Below are positions 1-7,582 of a stretch of 17,141 nucleotides of DNA, piece after piece. This stretch comes from JBQLZO01 sp052168315 (GTDB lineage Bacteria > Planctomycetota > Phycisphaerae > Phycisphaerales > UBA1924). Under the pieces are notes generated by a model. The model worked only from the letters and a program-made list of their open reading frames with translations. It made no database searches and was not told the origin of the DNA. The number at the start of each line of letters is the position of its first letter. The stretch's first letter is position 1. A program made the position numbers and the translations under genes. The stretch is taken from contig JBQLZO010000082.1 of the NCBI GenBank assembly GCA_052168315.1, positions 1 through 17,141 on the forward strand. The letters run 5' to 3'.

Positions 1-48
1 CCCCGCCCAGCCTCACCCCCCGCGCCGCGCGATACCCTCACCCCCCGC

Positions 49-1020
49 GTGAGCCTCTCCCACACCATCCCGATCCCCCCGATCACCATCGCCTTCGCCC
101 TGCTCGGCCTCGTGCAGCTCCTGCTCATCGGCCTCGCGCTGTCCATCGCCCTGCTCATCACACTCACCGCCCGAAGGCTCCGCCGCCCACCACGACGCTC
201 CTACGCCTGGGCCGTCGCACGCGGCGTCCCCGGCGATCCCTCAGAACTCCCCGAGCCCCGCGCCTTCCAGACCATCCAGCTCACCATCGACCACCGCGGA
301 TCCACCGCCACCGCCTGGTCCATCGAAGCTGACGAGCCCGACGCACCCATCATCCTCTACACCCCCGGCTGGGGCGATGCCAAGATCAAATCCCTCCAGC
401 GCCTCCACGCCATGGCCCCCATCGCATCCACCATCATCGCCTGGGATCCCCCCGGCCACGGCGACTCCCCAGGCAAGTGCGCGCTCGGCACCCGCGAACC
501 GCAACACATCCGCCACATCATCGAAAACGCCATCCCCCCCGACAAACCCATCATCCTCTGGGGCCACTCCCTCGGTGCCGGCGCTGCCATCGCCGCAGCC
601 GCCGCCATCTGCGACAATCCCGACACCGCACGCAGAATCCTCGCCGTCGTCGCCGAAGCGCCCTACCGCCTCCCAAAGACACCCGCATCACGCGTCATGC
701 GCCAGGCCGGGCTCCCATGGACCGGCATCGGCCCGCTCGCCTACATCGCCCTCGGCATCCGCACCGGCATCGGCCCATCATGGCCCGGCTTCGACCGCGC
801 CCTCCACCCCCGAAACCTCAATCACACACCCCTCCTCGTCATCCACGGCCAACTCGACAACATCTGCCCGCCCGACGATGGACGCGACATCGCCACCGCC
901 GCGCCCCACGGCACCTTCCTCCTCATCGAAGGCGCACGCCACAACGACCTCTGGCAGCCCGAATTCCACGCAGCACCCCGCACGCTCCAATGGCTCCGCG
1001 CCGCCATCTCACGCCCATGA
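49..1020 (+). CDS. Membrane-anchored alpha/beta hydrolase
   Basis: Predicted serine hydrolase of the alpha/beta-hydrolase fold; the substrate cannot be told from sequence. A hydrophobic segment at about residues 13-40 followed by an Arg-rich stretch (RRLRRPPRR) suggests an N-terminal membrane anchor. The nucleophile elbow G-H-S-L-G lies at residues 172-176 (Ser174). An upstream D-P-P-G-H-G-D-S motif is typical of the fold. The rest of a plausible triad is Asp270 (in HGQLDN) and His298 (in EGARHND). The chosen start is a GTG with no clear ribosome binding site. The frame is open to the left edge of the window, so the true start could lie upstream, although the position of the anchor helix argues for a start near here. 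It is followed 77 bp later by the lipoprotein gene on the same strand. The fold is secure; the specific function is unknown. Confidence 0.85.
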   Translation: MSLSHTIPIPPITIAFALLGLVQLLLIGLALSIALLITLTARRLRRPPRRSYAWAVARGVPGDPSELPEPRAFQTIQLTIDHRGSTATAWSIEADEPDAPIILYTPGWGDAKIKSLQRLHAMAPIASTIIAWDPPGHGDSPGKCALGTREPQHIRHIIENAIPPDKPIILWGHSLGAGAAIAAAAAICDNPDTARRILAVVAEAPYRLPKTPASRVMRQAGLPWTGIGPLAYIALGIRTGIGPSWPGFDRALHPRNLNHTPLLVIHGQLDNICPPDDGRDIATAAPHGTFLLIEGARHNDLWQPEFHAAPRTLQWLRAAISRP

Positions 1021-1097
1021 TCCCCGCCCAAGACTCCCGCAACCCCCCATCGCCACATCCGCGCCATCGCGCCGCCACAACGGGCCTAGCCTGCCCA

Positions 1098-1670
1098 ATG
1101 GCCGATCACAACTCCACCAACGCTCCATCACGCCCGCCAATCGACGCGCCCGCACGACGCAACCGCACAGCAAGCCCCAACACATCCCGCGCCCCCGGCA
1201 GCCGCAGACATCGCCGATGGCTCGCACCGATGTCGCTGCTCGCCTCTCTCACCACCGCAACCACGCTCACCGCCTGCGGCGCCGAAACGCTCGCGCTCGC
1301 CGGCGCGGCAGGCAACGCCGCGCTCGTCGGCAACTCCGTCTACAAGTCCGGCAGAGCCATCGCCGCCGTCGATCGCACATTCGATGTCGTCAACACCGCC
1401 GTGGACGACGCCGCAAGCCACCTCGCCTACACGCTCGAAGTCGACCGCGCCTCGACCTCCGGCCACCGGCGATTCGTCAGGATCCGCGATGACCGCGGCG
1501 GCAGGCTCTCCATCCGCATCGAGCGCCGCACCCCGCGCCTCACCCGCATCGAGGTCGATGCGGGCCCATTCGGCCACGCCCCAACATCAAGACTCATGCT
1601 CCAGGAAATCCTCGAGCTCCTGCGGTTCCATTCACACCTACACCCCGAACCACCCGACGCCGCGCACTGA
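1098..1670 (+). CDS. Putative DUF3568-like lipoprotein
   Basis: Small secreted protein of about 190 residues. A basic stretch (RRHRRW) precedes a hydrophobic run ending in L-T-A-C, a good lipobox with the acylated Cys at residue 60 from this start. After the Cys comes an Ala/Gly-rich segment, then a domain beginning near VDRTFDVV and ending in IEVDAGPFGH and LMLQEILELL. That pattern resembles the DUF3568 family of small bacterial lipoproteins (recognised from memory, not searched). The start is uncertain: ATG at 1098 keeps the positive n-region, while ATG at 1230 gives 146 residues with no basic residue before the lipobox. Neither has an obvious Shine-Dalgarno sequence. It may be co-transcribed with the hydrolase upstream and converges on dnaN. 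The function of the family is unknown. Confidence 0.55.
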   Translation: MADHNSTNAPSRPPIDAPARRNRTASPNTSRAPGSRRHRRWLAPMSLLASLTTATTLTACGAETLALAGAAGNAALVGNSVYKSGRAIAAVDRTFDVVNTAVDDAASHLAYTLEVDRASTSGHRRFVRIRDDRGGRLSIRIERRTPRLTRIEVDAGPFGHAPTSRLMLQEILELLRFHSHLHPEPPDAAH

Positions 1671-1736
1671 GCGCCCCGCGGAGTCCGCTCCCGGCCCTGC
1701 GCCGCCCGCATCCCCAGGCCCTCCCGCGCCAACCGC

Positions 1737-2897
1737 TCACTGCAGGTTCACCGGCATCACCACATACACGAAGTCGCTCCCCGCCTTCAGCAGCCCCGGG
1801 CGGTTCGGCGCCTTCATCTCGATCACCACCTGGTCCTCCTCCACCACCTTCAGCGCATCGGAAATGAACGCCGGGTTGAAACCGATCTCGATCGAATCAC
1901 CGTCATACCCCGCGATGTCCACCTGGACCTCCGACTCACCAAGCTCCGGCGCACGGCTCGAAAGCCGCAGCGTCTTGTCCCCCGAGTCGAACGACATCCG
2001 CACGCCCCGCGACTCCTCGTTCGTCAGCAGCGCCGCCCGACGAACCGCCGATGCCAGCGTGCCCACATCGAAAGTCGCCTTCTTGTCCTGGTCCCGAGGG
2101 ATCACCTCTTCGTACGGCGGGAAGGTCCCCTCCACCAGGTTCGTCGCCACGATCGCCGAATCGCCGCCCTCCCCATCGCCATCGAACACGAACACCGCCT
2201 GATTGTCCGTCACATACACCTTCACGCTCCCGCTCCCCGCCAGAAGCTTGTTCACCAGGTTCAGCGCCTTCGTCGGAACGATGCACGGCGAACCATCGCC
2301 CTCCACATCCTCGGCCGTCCCCCGAGAAAGCGCCAGCCGGCGACCATCCGTCGCCACCATCTCCAGCTTCTTCCCCGTCCGCTTCATCAGCACGCCGTTG
2401 ATCGCGTACCGCGAGTTCTCCCGCGCCGTCGAGAAGATCGTCCGCGAAACCATGTCGCCCAGCACCGACGCCTCGACCGTGAACACATCACGGCAGTGCT
2501 CCTTCTTCGGCACCCCCGCCACATCCGGGAACTCACTCGCCGGATACCCGAACACCGTGAACTTCGCATCCTGACCGCGGATCGTGCAACGATCCCCATC
2601 CGCCTCGATCGTCAGCGTCGGCTCGCCATCCTCGGCCTGAATAATCGAGCGAAACTTGTCGCCCAGCACCAGCGCCGCGCCCTCGGACTGCACATCCACC
2701 TGCGCGGTCCCGATCCGAACACCGATCTCCATATCCGTCGCCGCCAGCGACAACACCCCCGCCGGGGAGTCCTTCTCGCCGCGCATCGCCTTCAGATGGA
2801 TGCACTGCAACTGCGGCCGCGGCGAACGATGCGCTGCCACGCCCGCCGTCAGACCCACCGCCTCCAGAAGCGCCGCACGATCAACAATCACCTTCAT
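1737..2897 (-). CDS. dnaN: DNA polymerase III subunit beta (sliding clamp)
   Basis: Forms the ring-shaped dimer that tethers the replicative polymerase and other repair and replication factors to DNA. The 386-residue protein covers the three clamp domains. Recognisable landmarks are the N-terminal MKVIVDRAALLEAV, the domain-two TRENSRYAINGVLM-like stretch (here TARENSRYAINGVLM) with ATDGRRLALS, and the C-terminal VVMPVNLQ, matching the typical VMPMRL-type end. It is slightly longer than the common 365-375 residues. The ATG has a good Shine-Dalgarno GGAGG at 2904-2908 with six bases of spacing. It is divergent from transketolase across 457 bp; dnaA, recF and gyrB are not adjacent, unlike the classical origin cluster. 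Codons end predominantly in G, as in the other minus-strand genes here. Confidence 0.97.
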   Translation of the reverse strand: MKVIVDRAALLEAVGLTAGVAAHRSPRPQLQCIHLKAMRGEKDSPAGVLSLAATDMEIGVRIGTAQVDVQSEGAALVLGDKFRSIIQAEDGEPTLTIEADGDRCTIRGQDAKFTVFGYPASEFPDVAGVPKKEHCRDVFTVEASVLGDMVSRTIFSTARENSRYAINGVLMKRTGKKLEMVATDGRRLALSRGTAEDVEGDGSPCIVPTKALNLVNKLLAGSGSVKVYVTDNQAVFVFDGDGEGGDSAIVATNLVEGTFPPYEEVIPRDQDKKATFDVGTLASAVRRAALLTNEESRGVRMSFDSGDKTLRLSSRAPELGESEVQVDIAGYDGDSIEIGFNPAFISDALKVVEEDQVVIEMKAPNRPGLLKAGSDFVYVVMPVNLQ

Positions 2898-2915
2898 ACC
2901 GCACCTCCGGAGTCA

Positions 2916-3033
2916 ATACCCACACCGAATCTCCACCTCCCCATATCCTGCACAACCATACTAAGCCAACCCCTATCGCTTGTGGACCACCGCGGCCGAT
3001 ACACACCCCCTCCACCAAACGCCGTGTGGATCA
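2916..3033. promoter_or_regulatory. Weak DnaA-box-like sites upstream of dnaN
   Basis: Compared with the TTATCCACA consensus, the region holds one site with a single mismatch (TGATCCACA, read on the minus strand at 3025-3033). Two more sites have two mismatches: TGGTCCACA on the minus strand at 2981-2989 and ATACCCACA on the plus strand at 2916-2924. A relatively A-rich tract follows near 3088-3107. This could reflect DnaA control of dnaN, an origin-proximal remnant, or chance; no other origin feature such as a box cluster or dnaA is visible. Confidence 0.25.
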
Positions 3034-3138
3034 GCAGTGGACGCCCAGCGGATCAATCCCGCACACCCCCCCGGCTTCCTCGTGAACCTTTCAAAAACCT
3101 AACAAACACCCAAGAGACCGATCATCAACCCGTCCCCC

Positions 3139-3167
3139 TTGCTGCAAACCACCGGCACGCGGATACT
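3139..3167 (+). promoter_or_regulatory. Candidate sigma70-type promoter for tkt
   Basis: TTGCTG at 3139-3144 and GATACT at 3162-3167 are separated by exactly 17 bases. The -10 matches TATAAT at four of six positions and the -35 matches TTGACA at three. Transcription would start near 3174 and leave a leader of about 180 nt before the tkt ATG. This is read by eye with no expression evidence. Confidence 0.35.
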
Positions 3168-3191
3168 CTCGCCCAAGCCCGGGCCCACCCC

Positions 3192-3231
3192 GCCACTCCG
3201 CACACCATCCGGTGCGCGGGGGCGCGGTGGC
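3192..3231 (+). promoter_or_regulatory. Hairpin in the tkt leader
   Basis: Nested inverted repeats: GCCAC at 3192-3196 pairs with GTGGC at 3227-3231, and inside it CGCAC at 3199-3203 pairs with GTGCG at 3212-3216. It lies between the candidate promoter and the tkt start. No TPP-riboswitch signature (CTGAGA) is present, so the structure is not assigned to a known regulator. Confidence 0.3.
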
Positions 3232-3354
3232 ATCCAGTGCCTCAAGCGGCTTCTCGGGCCTCCCCACCCGGACGCCCGCTCGATCCATCCCCACCGAACG
3301 ATCCCGCGCGCAGCCCGCGCAAATCAGATCACCCAAGCAGAAGGAGAACCGCCC

Positions 3355-5328
3355 ATGTCATTCGAAGCCGCCGTCCACGCCCAGGCGATCGACCTCGACC
3401 GGCTCTCCTTGGAGATGTGCGCCGCCTCCGGAAGCGGACACCCAACCACCGCCGCATCGCTCGGACACATCGTCACAGTCCTCATGTTCAACGCCATGCG
3501 CTGGAGCCCGGAGTACCCCGACTACCCCACCTCCGACCGCCTCGTCCTCTCAGAAGGCCACGCCGTCCCCATCGTCTACGCCGCCGCGGCCAAGCTCGGC
3601 GTCATGGTCGGCAAAGACCCCGCTTCGCGCCGCCCGCTGACCGTCGACGATCTCAAGACGCTCCGCATGGCCGACTCCATCCTCGATGGCCATCCCAACC
3701 CCATGGAAGGCTTCCCCTTCTTCGACGCCGCCACCGGCTCGCTCGGACAGGGCCTCTCCGTCGCCGCCGGCCTCGCAAACGCCGCCCGCCTCGACCAGTC
3801 CGATCGCCTCGTCTACTGCATCATCGGCGATGGCGAGGCACGAGAAGGCCAGATCACCGAAGCGCTCGACTACATCGTCGACCACAACCTCACCAATGTC
3901 CTGCCCATCTTCAACTGCAACTCGTACGGCCAGACCGACAAGGTCTCGCAGCAGCAGTCCGCCGAACGGCTCGCCGCAAGGCTCAAGGCCGCCGGATTCA
4001 CCGTCACCGAGATCGACGGCCACGCCCCGGCGCAGATCAACCAGGCCTTCGAAACATTCAGAGAAACCGCAAACGCCTCCGGCGCAAAGCCCATGGCCAT
4101 CGTCGCACGCACCGTCAAGGGATGGGGAATGCCCTCCCTCCAGGGCGGCGGGTGGCACGGCAAGCCCGCCGCCGGCAAGGCCCTCGAGACCGCCCTCTCC
4201 GAACTCAACGACAAGCGCGCTGAACTCACCTCCTCGCTCACCTCCTCCGATCATTTCATGATCCAGCCCCCCGACGAGCCGAAGCCCGCGGGCGCTGCGC
4301 CCTCCGAACTCCTCCCCTTCTCCAAGTACCTCAAGTCCCAGGACATGGAGTCCACCCTCCACATGGGACGCATGGCCACGCGCAAGGCCTACGGCCTCGC
4401 CCTCCGCGCCCTCGGCCACGCCAACCCCGATGTCGTCGCCCTCGACGCCGATGTCTCCAACTCCACCTTCGCCGATGGCTTCGCCAAGGACCCCGCTCTC
4501 CGCGAACGATTCTTCGAGTGCAAGATCGGCGAACAGAACATGGTCTCCGTCGCCGCAGGACTCTCCGCCGCCGGAAAGATCCCCTTCGTCTCCACTTTCG
4601 CCAAGTTCGTCACCCGCGCATACGACCAGATCGAGATGGCCATCAACTCCGGCGCCAACATCAAGATCGTCGGCTCCCACGCAGGCATCTCGCTCGCCGC
4701 CGATGGACCCTCGCAGATGTCGCTCCCCGACATCGCCTGGTTCCGCTCCTTCGCAACCATGAAGGACCACCGCGGAAACCCCGGCGTCTACATCCTCCAG
4801 CCCGCCGATGCCTACGCCGCATACGCGCTCACCGGCGTCATGGCCGAGTACGAGGGCGTGTGCTACATGCGAACCCTCAGGCCCGAAACCGAGTTCCTCT
4901 ACTCCGATGATGTCGTGTTCAACCTCGGCGGCTTCGAGGTCCTCGCCGAAGGACGCGATGTGCTCATCATCGCCTCCGGCTACACCGTCCACGAGGCCAA
5001 CAAGGCCCTCGAAGGGCTCGACAAGGCCGGCGTCAGCGCCACCCTCGTCGACCTCTACTCCATCCCCTTCGATGCCGACAAACTCCTCGACCTCGCAAAC
5101 CAGCACGAGGGCATGGTCGTTACCGTCGAAGACAACTACGGCGCTGGCATCGGCTCGGCCGTCGCGGACGCCATGGCCGAGTCCGGCGAGGGATACACCC
5201 TCGAGCAGATGCATGTCCGCCGCATCCCCAAGTCCGCCCGTGAGCCCGACGAGATCATGGCCATGTGCGGCATCAACCACGCCGCCATCGTCCAGCGATG
5301 CCTCACCCTCCTCGGCGTCACCGTGTAA
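3355..5328 (+). CDS. tkt: Transketolase
   Basis: Thiamine-diphosphate enzyme moving two-carbon ketol units between sugar phosphates in the non-oxidative pentose phosphate pathway. The 657-residue product has the three expected parts. The N-terminal TPP domain shows SGSGHPT (His29), SEGHA, GSLGQGLS and G-D-G-E at 158-161, followed by the metal-binding FNCNSYGQTD. The pyrimidine domain carries the catalytic Glu393 in I-G-E-Q-N-M. A C-terminal domain follows. Motifs such as SEGHAVPIVYAA and FNCNSYGQTD resemble the animal-type transketolase subgroup more than the E. coli TktA type. The ATG at 3355 is chosen because AAGGAG (3341-3346) lies eight bases upstream; the frame is open further upstream but those codons look non-coding. 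No strong terminator follows directly. Codons end mostly in C. Confidence 0.96.
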   Translation: MSFEAAVHAQAIDLDRLSLEMCAASGSGHPTTAASLGHIVTVLMFNAMRWSPEYPDYPTSDRLVLSEGHAVPIVYAAAAKLGVMVGKDPASRRPLTVDDLKTLRMADSILDGHPNPMEGFPFFDAATGSLGQGLSVAAGLANAARLDQSDRLVYCIIGDGEAREGQITEALDYIVDHNLTNVLPIFNCNSYGQTDKVSQQQSAERLAARLKAAGFTVTEIDGHAPAQINQAFETFRETANASGAKPMAIVARTVKGWGMPSLQGGGWHGKPAAGKALETALSELNDKRAELTSSLTSSDHFMIQPPDEPKPAGAAPSELLPFSKYLKSQDMESTLHMGRMATRKAYGLALRALGHANPDVVALDADVSNSTFADGFAKDPALRERFFECKIGEQNMVSVAAGLSAAGKIPFVSTFAKFVTRAYDQIEMAINSGANIKIVGSHAGISLAADGPSQMSLPDIAWFRSFATMKDHRGNPGVYILQPADAYAAYALTGVMAEYEGVCYMRTLRPETEFLYSDDVVFNLGGFEVLAEGRDVLIIASGYTVHEANKALEGLDKAGVSATLVDLYSIPFDADKLLDLANQHEGMVVTVEDNYGAGIGSAVADAMAESGEGYTLEQMHVRRIPKSAREPDEIMAMCGINHAAIVQRCLTLLGVTV

Positions 5329-5646
5329 GCCACCGCGCAAACCCGCCCCTGACAACACGACCAGCCCGCGCCCCATCGAGACCGCAAACGCTCGGACAAC
5401 CGTGGCGCGGTGCGCCCGCGCCGCACGCGTCGATCAGGCCCCCACGCTCCCCCTCCCTCGGGGGGGCTCGCCCGCGCCGAGACCACACCCCCCGCACCGC
5501 CCGCGAGTGTCCGGAATTGGGGGTGCCGACGCCCCCGAACACTTCCCCAGCACAATCCGTTCGGATTCTGGCCGGTTTGCCCCACATTTCTCACCAAAAA
5601 GTTCCAGCCCTCCCCCCAAAGCCACCGAGAAAGATGGTCGGAAAGG
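5329..5646. other. Gene-free gap between tkt and the porin promoter
   Basis: No convincing coding sequence is seen in this roughly 320-base stretch. Its left part is C-rich; the right part, from about 5540, is more A/T-rich and leads into the promoter. Two compact hairpins are visible: GGGGGTG/CGCCCCC around a CCGA loop at 5519-5536, and AATCC/GGATT around GTTC at 5554-5567. The first could help end tkt transcription but lacks a T-tract. Confidence 0.5.
5519..5536 (+). terminator. Possible weak terminator hairpin after tkt
   Basis: GGGGGTG at 5519-5525 and CGCCCCC at 5530-5536 form a seven-pair stem (one G-T pair) closing a four-base loop. No run of T follows, so intrinsic termination is doubtful; it may only be a transcript-stabilising or chance structure. 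Confidence 0.2.
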
Positions 5647-5675
5647 TTTGCAGCCGCTATCTTGCTCGGTAAGAT
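5647..5675 (+). promoter_or_regulatory. Candidate sigma70-type promoter for the porin
   Basis: TTTGCA at 5647-5652 and TAAGAT at 5670-5675 are spaced by 17 bases, each matching the consensus hexamers at four of six positions. The spacer and -10 overlap a perfect inverted repeat, CTATCTT at 5657-5663 and AAGATAG at 5671-5677, which could be an operator. Transcription from here would give a leader of about 180 nt. Confidence 0.45.
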
Positions 5676-5681
5676 AGTGGG

Positions 5682-5862
5682 CACTCACCGACGACCGGCG
5701 ACCGATGGTCGGCCGCCTTTCGTGGTGAGTACAGCAGCACGGCGTTCCCGCAGCGTCCGCAGTGGCGGCGCGTCGACGGGCGTCCGGTCCCGGCGACTGG
5801 AATGGACAACCACGGCGCGTGCTGCCGCGAGTGAACGACCCTTTGTTTCAAGGAGTGTCTCA
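5682..5862 (+). promoter_or_regulatory. Structured 5' leader of the porin mRNA
   Basis: The leader contains ACTCACC (5683-5689) pairing with GGTGAGT (5724-5730), enclosing CGACC-GAT-GGTCG at 5699-5711. A second hairpin pairs TCCGGTC (5783-5789) with GACTGGA (5795-5801). The last 25 bases, including the AAGGAG at 5850-5855, are A/T-richer and appear unpaired. This layout resembles stabilising leaders of abundant outer-membrane protein mRNAs; a regulatory role is inferred only. Confidence 0.35.
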
Positions 5863-7266
5863 ATGAACCAGGTCAAGACGATGCATCTGCTGGCGGGTGC
5901 TGCGATGGGACTCGCGATTGCCGCGACTGCCTCTGCCAACTCCGCCGCCCTCTCCGCCGACGAGATCCGCGCCATCACCGCGCAGACCCTCGCCGACGCG
6001 GAAACCCGCTCCTCCCTCCTCCAGGCCGGGACCGCGGGATACGACGCCAACAACGGCGGCTTCTACATCGGGTCCCCCGATGGCGCCTTCCGTCTCGGCA
6101 TCACCGGATACACCCAGGTCCGCTACAACCTGAACTTCGGTGACGATGACAACAACCTCGGCGATGACTTCGAGTCCGGCTTCAACATGCCGAACACCGT
6201 CATCATCTTCCACGGCCAGACCCACGAGAACATCGAGTTCAAGATCCGTGGTAACTTCGGCGTCGACGGCTCGTTCGACCTCGAGGACGGCTTCGGACAG
6301 GTCAACTTCGACAACAACACCTACCTCCGCTTCGGCCAGTTCAAGGCCCCGTTCCTCCGCGAGCACCTCGTCGATGACTCCCTCCAGCTCGCCGTCGCCC
6401 GCTCGATCACCAACTCGATCTTCAACCAGGGCCGCTCCCAGGGTGTCGAGTTCGGTTACCGCGGCGAGGACTTCGGCGCTGCCCTCATGTTCTCCGACGG
6501 CTTCCGCACCGCCAACACCAACTTCACCGACCAGTCCGCCGCCCCCGTCGTCGGCGATGGCCTCGGTGGCTTCAACCCCGTCACCACCGGCTTCGGCTAC
6601 GCCATGACCGGCAACGGAACCTCCGACTTCGCCTTCACCGGCCGCGTCGAGTGGAAGTTCGCCGGAACCTGGGATCAGTTCGACGCCTTCTCCTTCGCCC
6701 CCGGCAATGACTTCGCCGGCATGCTCGGCCTCGCCGCCCATGTCGAGCTCACCGCCGATGGCGCCCAGGGCGCCGCGTTCGACCCGGCCGTTCCCCCGGT
6801 CGCCGCCCCCGTCGCCGTCGAAGGCGAGACCACCCTCTGGGGATGGACCGCTGACATCTCCCTCGGTGGCGATGGCTGGAACGCCTTCGGTGCCTTCTAC
6901 GGCCTCCACGCCCGCACCGATGTCGATCAGGTCGGCGGAGCCCTCAGCTCCGAGTTCGATACCGACGACTACGGCTTCGTCATCCAGGGTGGTATCTTCA
7001 TCCCGAACACCGATGTCGAGCTCTTCGCCCGCTACGACGCCCTCATGGCCGACGACAGCGAGCGCGGCTTCAGCGAGGACTTCATCTCGCAGGTCACCGT
7101 CGGTGGTAACTACTACCTCCACGGCCACGCCGCCAAGTTCACCCTCGACCTCTCCTACTTCTTCGAGGATGTGAACCCCGCCCTCTCCAGCGACTTCACC
7201 AACAACTACATCGGTGGCACCGATGACGAAGTCGCCATCCGCGCCCAGTTCCAGTTCGCCTTCTGA
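5863..7266 (+). CDS. Outer-membrane porin, OprO/OprP-like
   Basis: Predicted beta-barrel channel in the outer membrane, 467 residues. A signal peptide with a short basic start (MNQVKTMHLL) and an Ala-rich core ends at an A-S-A site near residue 25. A short helical stretch follows, then alternating aromatic/polar strands such as FRLGITGYTQVRYNLNFGDD, NTYLRFGQFKAPF and RSQGVEFGYRGEDFG. The RFGQFKAPF and RGEDFGAALMFSDG segments are typical of the phosphate-selective porin O/P family. The protein ends in QFQFAF, with the C-terminal Phe expected of barrels recognised by the BAM complex. The start is fixed by AAGGAG seven bases upstream. It has its own promoter, structured leader and strong terminator, so it is probably a highly expressed single-gene unit. 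Phosphate selectivity cannot be assumed; general porin function is safer. Confidence 0.88.
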   Translation: MNQVKTMHLLAGAAMGLAIAATASANSAALSADEIRAITAQTLADAETRSSLLQAGTAGYDANNGGFYIGSPDGAFRLGITGYTQVRYNLNFGDDDNNLGDDFESGFNMPNTVIIFHGQTHENIEFKIRGNFGVDGSFDLEDGFGQVNFDNNTYLRFGQFKAPFLREHLVDDSLQLAVARSITNSIFNQGRSQGVEFGYRGEDFGAALMFSDGFRTANTNFTDQSAAPVVGDGLGGFNPVTTGFGYAMTGNGTSDFAFTGRVEWKFAGTWDQFDAFSFAPGNDFAGMLGLAAHVELTADGAQGAAFDPAVPPVAAPVAVEGETTLWGWTADISLGGDGWNAFGAFYGLHARTDVDQVGGALSSEFDTDDYGFVIQGGIFIPNTDVELFARYDALMADDSERGFSEDFISQVTVGGNYYLHGHAAKFTLDLSYFFEDVNPALSSDFTNNYIGGTDDEVAIRAQFQFAF

Positions 7267-7343
7267 GCCGAACCGGAACGACGCAGCGATCAGTCCGAGC
7301 GGGATCGCACAACGAACCCCTTCGGCGCATGAACGCAACCCCC

Positions 7344-7377
7344 AGCCGGCCCGCAAACGCGGGCCGGCTGTCTTTTT
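7344..7377 (+). terminator. Strong intrinsic terminator of the porin gene
   Basis: An eleven-base-pair perfect stem (AGCCGGCCCGC at 7344-7354, GCGGGCCGGCT at 7359-7369) closes an AAAC loop and is followed by GTCTTTTT. It lies about 80 bases after the porin stop and is the clearest terminator in the window. Confidence 0.93.
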
Positions 7378-7582
7378 CGACCCGCTCCCGCGCAATCACC
7401 CCGCACCGACCCCGCCATCCACGCCCACGATCCAAGCCCGCCCCGTTCGCCACGCGCCGCAACGACATTCCCAACACGCCGAAGCCCGCCGACGGTCGAA
7501 CACCACAAGCTGATAACCTATTCTCAAGCGAGCAGAGCCAGCGCGGGTCCCACCCCACGAATCACACGGAGGCAACAACGCC

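Noticed and set aside
3168..3354. TPP riboswitch upstream of transketolase
   Set aside because: Transketolase uses TPP, but the conserved CTGAGA core motif is missing from the leader.
3550..5376. Long open frame (608 codons) antisense to transketolase
   Set aside because: Its Gly/Val/Asp/Glu-rich composition is what the reverse complement of C-ending codons produces. It shows no family motif, and the sense strand encodes a complete transketolase.
5860..7395. Long antisense frame opposite the porin gene
   Set aside because: Same compositional shadow (Val/Glu/Gly/Asp-rich); the sense frame has a signal peptide, Shine-Dalgarno, barrel strands and terminator.
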